Source of the DNA: Lewinellaceae bacterium | GTDB taxonomy: Bacteria; Bacteroidota; Bacteroidia; Chitinophagales; Saprospiraceae | Direction of reading: 5' to 3' | Length of the DNA stretch: 64,000 nt | NCBI GenBank assembly: GCA_020636075.1 | Contig: JACJYO010000001.1 | Coordinates: 1,054,001-1,118,000 of the forward strand | Part shown: positions 57,432 through 64,000 of the stretch, piece after piece | How positions within the stretch are numbered: the stretch's first letter is position 1 | Layout of the letters: each line of letters opens with the position of its first letter | The notes under the pieces: model-generated | What the model saw: only the letters and a program-made list of their open reading frames with translations | Told to the model about the DNA's origin: nothing | Databases searched by the model: none | Program-made: the position numbers and the translations under genes

Positions 57432-58703
57432 ATGCAAATTGACGTCATTCTCGGCCTCCAGTGGGGAGATGAGGGGAAAGGGAAAATTGTAGACTATCTG
57501 GCTGAGGAATATGATATTGTAGCCCGGTTTCAGGGCGGCCCAAATGCCGGGCATACCCTGAAATTTGACGGCAACAAATACATCCTGCACACTGTTCCAT
57601 CCGGCATTTTTCGCCCCAAACAGATCAATCTGATTGGCAATGGTGTTGTACTCGACCCGGTTGTTTTCCGGCGCGAATTGAAAAACCTGGAAAAAAGCGG
57701 CGTACAGTTCCTCGACCGCCTGCTGGTTTCACGCAAAGCGCACCTCATTTTACCGACGCACCGTTGGCTCGATGCTGCCAGCGAAGCGCACAAGGGAAAA
57801 TCAAAAATCGGCTCTACACTCAAAGGGATCGGCCCAACTTACATGGACAAAACCGGCCGAAATGGCTTGCGGGTTGGCGATGTGGAACTTGACGGTTTCA
57901 AAGAGCAATATGAAGCACTGAAACAAAAGCACCTGGAATTGCTCAAGATCTATCCGGCAGTGCCTTTTGATCTGGAAGCGGAAGAGGATATCTGGTTTAA
58001 CAGTATTGAAACTCTGCGCCAACTGCGCTTCGTCGACAGCGAATATTACATTCACGAAGCACTTGCGGCCGGCAAACGCGTGCTTGCTGAAGGCGCCCAG
58101 GGTGCCATGCTTGACATTGACTTTGGCACCTACCCTTTTGTCACTTCATCCAATACCATTACCGCCGGTGTGTGCACCGGCCTGGGTGTGGCGCCGCAAC
58201 GAATTGGCCGTGTGATTGGCATTACCAAGGCGTATTGCACCCGGGTTGGCAGCGGCCCCTTCCCTACCGAGCAGGACAATGATGCAGGCAATCTTTTGCG
58301 GGTGGAAGGTCAGGAATTTGGCTCTACCACGGGTCGGCCCCGTCGATGCGGCTGGATAGATTTGCCACAACTACGTTACACCATCCAACTCACAGGCACT
58401 ACGGAGTTGTGCATTACCAAAATTGATGTACTGAATTCCTTTGAAAGCCTGGCAGCTGCTACCCATTACCGTTACGACGGCCAGGAAAGCACGGCGTTGC
58501 CGTACGACCTTTGCCAGATTCCCGTAGAACCGGTTTATAAAAAATATAAAGGTTGGGAATGCGCACTTGATTCTGCAAACGACTATTCCGAATTACCCGC
58601 AGCGGCCAAAGCTTTTCTGGAAGATCTGGAAAAACAACTCGGCGTTCCTGTGCGCATGATCTCTACCGGGCCGGAGCGGGAAAAACTGATCGTTCGCGAT
58701 TAA
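57432..58703 (+). CDS. purA: Adenylosuccinate synthetase
   Basis: A 423-residue GTP-dependent enzyme that joins IMP and aspartate, the first step from IMP to AMP. The P-loop GDEGKGK is at residues 12-18, with the conserved FQGGPNAGHTL, GIGPTYMDK, EGAQGAMLDIDFGTYPFVTSSNT and TTGRPRRCGWID. The start MQIDVILGLQWG at 57432 is normal for the family; longer frames run into the promoter. A TACCTTTG box is 60 bases upstream. Confidence 0.97.
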   Translation: MQIDVILGLQWGDEGKGKIVDYLAEEYDIVARFQGGPNAGHTLKFDGNKYILHTVPSGIFRPKQINLIGNGVVLDPVVFRRELKNLEKSGVQFLDRLLVSRKAHLILPTHRWLDAASEAHKGKSKIGSTLKGIGPTYMDKTGRNGLRVGDVELDGFKEQYEALKQKHLELLKIYPAVPFDLEAEEDIWFNSIETLRQLRFVDSEYYIHEALAAGKRVLAEGAQGAMLDIDFGTYPFVTSSNTITAGVCTGLGVAPQRIGRVIGITKAYCTRVGSGPFPTEQDNDAGNLLRVEGQEFGSTTGRPRRCGWIDLPQLRYTIQLTGTTELCITKIDVLNSFESLAAATHYRYDGQESTALPYDLCQIPVEPVYKKYKGWECALDSANDYSELPAAAKAFLEDLEKQLGVPVRMISTGPEREKLIVRD

Positions 58704-58739
58704 CCGGGTTAATGAACTTGCACAGGGTAAAGCTATTTT

Positions 58740-59243
58740 TTATTCCTGTTCAACGATCAAGCCTGCTTTACCCTGCGTCTCCATCCAGGGCTGAAACCGG
58801 GACCCCGGCAAAAAAGTGATCACCTGTCCGAAGCGTCCCGGTGCCTTCAATTCAAGCTGCATTAACCGGTAGTGCCATTTGGGTATTTCTTTAAGTTGTG
58901 CCACGTCTGTCCAGGGATAGCGCACCGTGGTCCAATAGTTCGTTACAAACAGATGTTCCGGATCTGCATCGATCCGTTTTAAGGGCCAAAACCGGGTTTT
59001 AACAACATACAGCCAACCGATCCAAATCAGCAGGATGATCAGGCGTGGCCACCAGATGGAATAGCTCAGGTATAAATCTTCTCCGTCAATAAGCCAGATA
59101 GCCAATGACAAGCCGCTAAAAAACACCGTACCGAATACCGGCAGGAATACCCGCCAAAACAAGGTTAGATTGGAGGAAAGGTTGATCTGCCGAACAGGTT
59201 CCTGCGTGCTATTTTCTTCGATATTTGATCGTTCTTTTTCCAT
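58740..59243 (-). CDS. Small membrane protein, PH-like tail
   Basis: A 167-residue protein with two hydrophobic helices (about 28-50 and 62-80) after a charged N-terminus and before a soluble C-terminal part (ADPEHLFVTNYWTTVRYPWTDVAQLKEI) that resembles bacterial PH-like (DUF-type) domains. I do not recognise a named family. A minus-strand TACCTTTG (59282-59289) precedes it by 38 bases. It converges with purA. Confidence 0.62.
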   Translation of the reverse strand: MEKERSNIEENSTQEPVRQINLSSNLTLFWRVFLPVFGTVFFSGLSLAIWLIDGEDLYLSYSIWWPRLIILLIWIGWLYVVKTRFWPLKRIDADPEHLFVTNYWTTVRYPWTDVAQLKEIPKWHYRLMQLELKAPGRFGQVITFLPGSRFQPWMETQGKAGLIVEQE

Positions 59244-59281
59244 AAAAATTGCTGCGCAGTGGTGAAAACGGCGCTGCGCGG

Positions 59282-59289
59282 CAAAGGTA
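59282..59289 (-). promoter_or_regulatory. Bacteroidota -7 element (TACCTTTG)
   Basis: TACCTTTG on the minus strand, 38 bases before the ATG at 59243 of the small membrane protein gene. No clear -33 TTTG at the usual distance. Confidence 0.55.
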
Positions 59290-59399
59290 CATTAGTATTG
59301 GAAATCACATACAGGAGGGGTAAACAATGGCAACATGGAATGCGACTTAAAAGCGTTTATCTTTAATGTCGAAAATTATAACCTTCAAAATCTGCTGGT

Positions 59400-59702
59400 A
59401 TGCTACAAAGACAACGTACAAATTACAACAAACTCATCGGCGGTGTAGTCACCTTAGTTTTGCTTGGAGTCATCTTCGACCTTTCTCAATTGTTGGGCAA
59501 CAGCACCGTTCGAATTACCGTGCTGGTACTTTCAGGTATCGTTGCCATAGGTGTGCATTATTCCATTTTAAAAAACGGCGGCTTTATTCCTAAAAATGGC
59601 CAGGCCACTGTTCATTCCAAAATCATTTTCTATTGCATGATTGCCGGGACAGTTCTGAGCCTGGCATTTCTGGCAGCCTTGTATTTCATGTTTATGATTT
59701 GA
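59400..59702 (+). CDS. Small three-helix membrane protein
   Basis: A 100-residue protein with three hydrophobic segments (LIGGVVTLVLLGVIFDLSQLL, VRITVLVLSGIVAIGVHYSIL and IIFYCMIAGTVLSLAFLAALYF). I do not recognise a family. It stands alone between two minus-strand genes and is followed by an inverted repeat. It looks like a real gene from its clean membrane pattern but has no other support. Confidence 0.5.
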   Translation: MLQRQRTNYNKLIGGVVTLVLLGVIFDLSQLLGNSTVRITVLVLSGIVAIGVHYSILKNGGFIPKNGQATVHSKIIFYCMIAGTVLSLAFLAALYFMFMI

Positions 59703-59770
59703 GTCGCTAAAATCAAGCGACTGTCTCCTTCAAGTGCTTCACCAGTTTTGTCTGCCGTAGCATGTTCTTT

Positions 59771-59833
59771 ATTACCGCGAAGACGCAAAGATGCAGAGGA
59801 AAATCCTTCGCGTCTTTGCGTCTTCGCGGTAAT
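59771..59833. repeat. Long inverted repeat of 8-nt units (GCGAAGAC)
   Basis: Arms 59771-59800 and 59804-59833 are reverse complements at 27 of 30 positions with a 3-base loop. Each arm is built of tandem 8-base units GCGAAGAC, GCAAAGAC. It lies between the small membrane protein gene and the converging efflux-adaptor gene. The repeat at 14174-14228 has the same unit. Confidence 0.88.
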
Positions 59834-59907
59834 AAATCTGTCACGTTTGGTCCTGAATTTACTTGTGAGACACCATCGTGATTCAATTAATCCAAAGCGG
59901 TTTCATC

Positions 59908-61374
59908 TCACTTTTTGTCCTTTTTATCCCCGGAATCCTCCACAATACGACTGCCTCCCTTCAACTTCCGGGCAATGGCGGAATAGGGTCCGGTAACAAC
60001 CTTCTCCCCTTCTTCCAGGCCCGACAGAATCTCAATATAGTCATTGTCCTGGATGCCTGTTTTCACCTCCCGGATACCTACCGTGTCGGCGCTCACTACA
60101 AACACGATTTCCTTGATGGTATCTTCCTCACGCTTGCTGACCTCCTTGGCTTTCGGATTTTTCTCCTCGTCCTTATCCTCTTTTTTCTTGTCCTTGTCTG
60201 CATCGGCATCATCTTCGCGGGCTGTCACAGCGATCAGCGGCACTGTAATCGTATTTTCAGCTTTGTGTGTGTAAATATCCACCGAGGCAGACATACCCGG
60301 GCGGAATGGATACTGCTGACCTTTGCCCTGCAAGTCGCCATAGGAAGACGGGTCGATACGGATCTTAACCACAAAATTGGTTACCTGGTCGGTGTTCAGC
60401 GAACCGCCGCTGAGCGCCGAAGCGACATTGCTGGCGCTATTGGCTATTTCAGTGACTTTACCCTTGAACTTGCGCCCGAGATAGGCATCCACTTCAATAT
60501 CGGCTTCGTCGTTGACCGAAACTTTCAGGATATCGTTTTCACTCACCTCCACCTGCACTTCCATGGAATGCAAATTGGCAATGCGCATCATTTCGGTGCC
60601 AGCCATCTGAAGGGTACCAACCACCCGTTCGCCTTTCTCAATATTCAGCTTGCTCACAATACCGCTAACCGGCGCCACAATTACTGTTTTTTGCAGGCTG
60701 GTGCGCAGCTCCTTGAGCGTTGCCTCGGCGCTGTTGATATTAAATTCCGAAACACGGACATTTTGCTTGGCGCCCTGCAGGCTGGTTTCGGCAGCCTTAA
60801 GCGAAGCTTCCGACGCTGCCAGGCTGCTTTCGAGTGTTTTCAGGTTGCTTAGCGAATTTTCAAATTCCTGTTCCGCGATCACACCTTCCTTGAACAATTG
60901 CTCATTGCGTTTGTGGGTGCTGCGGGCAGCCTCCAATTGAGCCATAATCCGATTTTTATCCGCTTTAAGTTGATCGATCTGCGCACTGGAGCCCTGCACA
61001 TTGGCGGAGGAAATCTGGCGTTGGGCCTGAGCACTGTTCACCGCAGCCCGCCCCCGTTCAACAGCACTTTGATATTCATCCGGCCGGATTTTGGCCAGTA
61101 CCTGACCAACCACAACCGAATCGCCCTCACGCACATAAAGATCGACCACCTCACCCGAAACGTCGGAACTGATCTTAACTTCGGTTTCAGGAAAAATCTT
61201 GCCGCTGGCACTCACCGTTTCCCGAATCGTGCGACGCTCCACTTTTTCTACGGTTACTTCTTCACCTTTGGGTTTTTGCCGGGCTTTTACTACTGCTGCA
61301 ATAATCAGGACAAGCAGGAGCCCGCCAATTACGTAGAGTAGCGTTCTTCTGCGTTTGGGTTTTGTATCTGCCAT
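59908..61374 (-). CDS. Efflux periplasmic adaptor (HlyD/MacA-type)
   Basis: A 488-residue membrane-fusion protein linking an inner-membrane transporter to TolC. An N-terminal anchor helix (RTLLYVIGGLLLVLIIAAVV) is followed by a lipoyl half (GKIFPETEVKISSDVSGEVVDLYVREGD), a long coiled-coil hairpin (about 85-215) and the returning lipoyl/beta-barrel part (VIVAPVSGIVSKLNIEKGERV). A very charged Lys/Asp/Glu insert lies near 400-425. It follows the TolC gene on the same strand; the transporter is not in the window. Confidence 0.9.
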   Translation of the reverse strand: MADTKPKRRRTLLYVIGGLLLVLIIAAVVKARQKPKGEEVTVEKVERRTIRETVSASGKIFPETEVKISSDVSGEVVDLYVREGDSVVVGQVLAKIRPDEYQSAVERGRAAVNSAQAQRQISSANVQGSSAQIDQLKADKNRIMAQLEAARSTHKRNEQLFKEGVIAEQEFENSLSNLKTLESSLAASEASLKAAETSLQGAKQNVRVSEFNINSAEATLKELRTSLQKTVIVAPVSGIVSKLNIEKGERVVGTLQMAGTEMMRIANLHSMEVQVEVSENDILKVSVNDEADIEVDAYLGRKFKGKVTEIANSASNVASALSGGSLNTDQVTNFVVKIRIDPSSYGDLQGKGQQYPFRPGMSASVDIYTHKAENTITVPLIAVTAREDDADADKDKKKEDKDEEKNPKAKEVSKREEDTIKEIVFVVSADTVGIREVKTGIQDNDYIEILSGLEEGEKVVTGPYSAIARKLKGGSRIVEDSGDKKDKK

Positions 61375-61413
61375 AATTTAGAAGTTGAGTTTGGTTAAAA
61401 ACGGTTTTCGGTG

Positions 61414-61449
61414 GGATATTGGATATTGGGATATTGGATATTGGATATT
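61414..61449. repeat. Five tandem copies of GGATATT
   Basis: GGATATT at 61414, 61421, 61429, 61436 and 61443, with one extra G after the second copy. It fills the gap between the TolC and adaptor genes, and the stop of the TolC gene (61448-61450) falls in the last copy. Confidence 0.85.
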
Positions 61450-62890
61450 AAAGTTTCAGCGCTTTGCCTTGATAGAAATCGAGAATCTTGAGTTTGAACA
61501 GGTAATCATACCGTGCGACAATCAAGTCGTTTTCCGCATTATCCAGGTTTGTTTTGGCGGTGGTGAGTTCGAGCGAATTCACTGCACCCAGGTTGTGGCG
61601 TTTTTCAGTATTGCCAAATGCAGCCTGCATGGCATCTCTTGTTTTTTGGGCGGCAGCCAATTGTTTGTATGCAGCGCGCACATTTGCAATGGATGTTTGA
61701 ATATCGTTTTTGAGCTGCTGACGCGTTTGGTTGTCTTGCAACTGGGCATTCAGAATTCCCAGGCGCGCGCGTTCTACGTTGAGCCGCACCCTGCCGTTTT
61801 GGTAAATCGGAACAGAAAGTTGAATGCCGATCGATTGGCCAAAGTTTTGATCCAACTGGGTAAAGTAAGGCGTCTGCGGATAGTCATACACATCAACCTC
61901 TTGCTGAATGGTTACAGGGGAGCCATTTACCAAAATTGTAGTTGGCGGCGTCAATTCTGTACCCAAAAACATGCCGTTGGTAAAATCCGGCGCCCGGCTC
62001 GAAAAGTTGGTGTTCAGGCTACCACCAATAGAAATGGAGGGAAAGTAGGCCGACCTGGCCAGCGGCACGCCTATTTCGGCACTTTTAATGCGAAACTCGG
62101 CGGCTTTTACATTAGGCTGCGTTTCAAGCGCCTGCTCATAAATCGGTTGGAGGGAATAGTTTTCCGGATTTACATCTGCTGGCAACATAATCTCCGGACG
62201 TTCAATCGCCAGTTCATAATCGGGTTCCAACTGCATCAGTTGTTTCAGGCTGAGGTAAGCCAGGTCCACACTGTTCTGCGCCATTACAGCGGCTTGCTCT
62301 TCCCGGGCGATCTGGGCTTGAATAGTATACTGATCGGCAAGTGGAACCGTTCCGGCTTCGATGAGTTTCTGGGTGACCTCAAGTTGACGGCGGCTTTGTT
62401 CCACCCTGCGCTCTGCGCTCTCGGCCTGCTCTTCGGTTAGCAAAATATTGAGGTATGCCTGCGCAACTTGCAATCCCAGCGTATTGGCCGTCTGCTCTGC
62501 ATCGGCAAAGGCCGCCTGCATATCAAAATTTGCCTGTTTTATATTTTGATGGATCTGCCCGCCATTAAAGATCGGCATGCCGGCATTCAGGCTGAGGCTG
62601 TTGTAACCAAAGCCTGTGTTGATAAATTGGTTGGTCGTTGGGTCGATCGTACGACCGAAAGATTTACCGGCATTGGAGTTGATACTGACGTTGGGCAGGC
62701 GGTCGGCCTTGGCTTGTTTTTCAGTAAGCACAGCAACTTTGACATTTGCACGGGCCTGTTGTACGGTAAAGTTGGCATCCTGTGCATAGGTAACACAGCG
62801 TTCCAGCGACCAGGTTTCCTGTGCACCGGCAACACCCAACCCGCTCACCAGCGCCAGCGCGATGCATGTAGATTTGACGATTTGTTTCAT
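61448..62890 (-). CDS. TolC-family outer-membrane efflux protein
   Basis: A 480-residue protein with a signal peptide (CIALALVSGLGVAGAQ) and two repeated outer-membrane-efflux-protein halves, each with long helices and beta strands (SLERCVTYAQDANFTVQQAR; AYLNILLTEEQAESAERRVEQSRRQLEVTQKLIEAG; RARLGILNAQLQDNQTRQQLKNDI). It forms the outer-membrane channel of a tripartite pump with the adaptor encoded 73 bases downstream. Substrate unknown. Its stop lies in a short tandem repeat. Confidence 0.92.
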   Translation of the reverse strand: MKQIVKSTCIALALVSGLGVAGAQETWSLERCVTYAQDANFTVQQARANVKVAVLTEKQAKADRLPNVSINSNAGKSFGRTIDPTTNQFINTGFGYNSLSLNAGMPIFNGGQIHQNIKQANFDMQAAFADAEQTANTLGLQVAQAYLNILLTEEQAESAERRVEQSRRQLEVTQKLIEAGTVPLADQYTIQAQIAREEQAAVMAQNSVDLAYLSLKQLMQLEPDYELAIERPEIMLPADVNPENYSLQPIYEQALETQPNVKAAEFRIKSAEIGVPLARSAYFPSISIGGSLNTNFSSRAPDFTNGMFLGTELTPPTTILVNGSPVTIQQEVDVYDYPQTPYFTQLDQNFGQSIGIQLSVPIYQNGRVRLNVERARLGILNAQLQDNQTRQQLKNDIQTSIANVRAAYKQLAAAQKTRDAMQAAFGNTEKRHNLGAVNSLELTTAKTNLDNAENDLIVARYDYLFKLKILDFYQGKALKL

Positions 62891-63050
62891 GTTTACGATT
62901 TGTTTTTGTTTTACAGACTTAACGATACCAAGCTCCAGTGCGCTGCAAGGTTACAGCCGCGCTGTGGAAGGGTGGCTATTTTTTATATCAATGAAAAAAA
63001 AAGGCAGATGAACTGAGTAGTGCGTTTGAAGTTTGTGCAAAGGCAAGCGT

Positions 63051-64000
63051 TCAATCGAGCGGAAGTGCGACAGATTTCAACAGGCGTCCAACCGGATATA
63101 ACCGGTGTGTTGGTTCATACCAGGGTGATTGCCGGTACACCCAATCCAACTGCATCCGCGCGCTGCCGGCAAATTCCGGGTCGGCTTTTTTCTTTTCTTC
63201 CAGTTGCTGGCGCACAGCCGGACGTTCTTTTAAAAACGCCGCCGCGAGGTCTTCAAAAACATAGGCAGAAAAATATTCCTTCTGCATAAGAATGGGATCA
63301 AAGAAATTCCAGGCAAACCAGGAATCGGGTGCGTTGGGCTCCAGGGTTTCCACCAAATAGCGGTTGGCAACCTGGTCGGTAAAAATCACATAATCACCGG
63401 CATGAAATGTTTGCTTGCGCGCTTCCGTTTGCAGTTCCACATTGGAATGGAAATAATGGCCTTCCCAGGCATCGCGGTTCTTGAATGCTCCGATCCGGTA
63501 CATTTCCACGTCCAGGGTAACGTCTTTCGTCAGGCGTTGCATTTTCACGGTATTATTTTCCAGACGGCTAAGCACGGTTTCCCAGGCTTGCGGGATAATG
63601 TAGGCTACCGGTTTGGCAACCGAAACAGCTGGCTCGAACGTGTTGTAATACGGAATGGTCTTTTCAAAAGGTTCAGTCCGGTCGTACCACAGGCGCGGCA
63701 GCCCCGACACCTCGGAGGCTTTGTATTTGGCGGTATAACCTTTGAACACAAGCGAATCGCGTGTTTCCCGGTCCATGCGCCAATCGAGCACAAAATTCGA
63801 CTTTGTACGGGTGCGGTCAAATGCCTCTGACCGTGCCTTAGCCAGTGCTGCGTGGTTTTCATGGATAAAACGGAGCACAACATCCATAAACGCATACGTG
63901 CTCCAAACCCGGTCTTTGAACGGCTTGAGCATGTGCGTTTCGGGCATAAAACCAATGGTGTTCCACAGGGCTGCATAACCCGTGGAATAACGTCCGTAGT
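63051..64000 (-). CDS. M14-type zinc carboxypeptidase, C-terminal part (cut by window edge)
   Basis: The reading frame is open to the right edge, so the N-terminus with the zinc site is outside. The visible part begins RYSTGYAALWNTIGFMPETHM and continues as the C-terminal portion of an M14-family metallopeptidase of the exported type seen in Bacteroidota; the catalytic Glu is expected near PETHM. The rest (GRLLKSVALPLD at the end) is a long C-terminal extension. An ATG at 63947 could be mistaken for a start but lies inside the fold. Confidence 0.72.
   Translation of the reverse strand, partial: YGRYSTGYAALWNTIGFMPETHMLKPFKDRVWSTYAFMDVVLRFIHENHAALAKARSEAFDRTRTKSNFVLDWRMDRETRDSLVFKGYTAKYKASEVSGLPRLWYDRTEPFEKTIPYYNTFEPAVSVAKPVAYIIPQAWETVLSRLENNTVKMQRLTKDVTLDVEMYRIGAFKNRDAWEGHYFHSNVELQTEARKQTFHAGDYVIFTDQVANRYLVETLEPNAPDSWFAWNFFDPILMQKEYFSAYVFEDLAAAFLKERPAVRQQLEEKKKADPEFAGSARMQLDWVYRQSPWYEPTHRLYPVGRLLKSVALPLD

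Noticed and set aside
58723..58775. Inverted repeat CAGGGTAAAGC/GCTTTACCCTG between purA and the small membrane gene
   Set aside because: 11-bp arms with a 31-base loop, one arm inside coding sequence; could be chance.
59771..59833. CRISPR-like array from the GCGAAGAC repeats
   Set aside because: Units are contiguous within hairpin arms with no spacers; not a CRISPR array.

Overview
The window is most likely chromosomal DNA from a member of the Bacteroidota, probably a Saprospiria-like lineage. The phylum rests on three things seen here. Two large secreted proteins end in type IX secretion (T9SS) sorting domains. Several genes are preceded by the Bacteroidota promoter type TTTG-N17-19-TAnnTTTG. 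Many families are typical of the phylum (DUF4271 beside hemD, DUF5916, DUF4153, DUF4105, glucosaminidase-LysM proteins). The finer placement is inference from overall resemblance. Base composition is roughly half G+C by eye, with AT-richer patches at about 4.7-7.4 kb and 25.2-25.7 kb. I see no rRNA, tRNA, CRISPR array, insertion sequence or prophage.

Layout. 1-8.4 kb (+): a surface-polysaccharide cluster with three NodB-like deacetylase proteins, a FemAB/GNAT-like acyltransferase, a DUF354 protein, an NDP-sugar epimerase, an unusual sugar transferase and a formyltransferase. 8.4-16.2 kb: acyl-CoA carboxylase beta subunit, a methyltransferase, a GMC oxidoreductase with its small subunit and a sugar-isomerase-like protein, then the agmatine-to-putrescine pair aguB/aguA. 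16.2-26.8 kb: a very large M1 peptidase, a membrane protein carrying an effector-associated domain (EAD), DUF4153, a YdjM-like hydrolase, cdsA and pnuC. 26.9-30.1 kb: a small GG-leader peptide gene, a MerR/B12-type regulator with an apparent operator, a second EAD membrane protein and a dTDP-rhamnose reductase gene. 30.2-38.6 kb: envelope genes (DUF5916, two tandem glucosaminidase-LysM paralogues, DUF4105), a WD40 protein and a 2-hydroxyacid dehydrogenase.

38.8-43.9 kb is the main accessory region. A SIR2-like/TIR-like fusion protein, a membrane-anchored nSTAND NTPase and a 64-residue two-helix membrane protein form an apparent three-gene operon behind a near-consensus promoter. A DUF4143 ATPase converges on it. 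This has the architecture of an immune or abortive-infection system and is the strongest candidate here for something undescribed. 43.9-50.3 kb: two divergent T9SS-exported proteins. 50.3-64 kb: a PaaZ-like fusion enzyme, an ECF sigma factor with a membrane partner, hemD-DUF4271, purA, two small membrane proteins, a TolC/efflux-adaptor pair and the C-terminal part of an M14 carboxypeptidase cut by the window edge.

The intergenic spaces are rich in structured repeats. Three perfect 15-bp-stem, 3-nt-loop palindromes share the core GACTTNRAGTC but differ in their stems by matched changes. Four long inverted repeats, two with arms built from 8-nt units, separate genes. A GGTTAGAAGGTTACTGG-type repeat fills the cdsA/pnuC gap.
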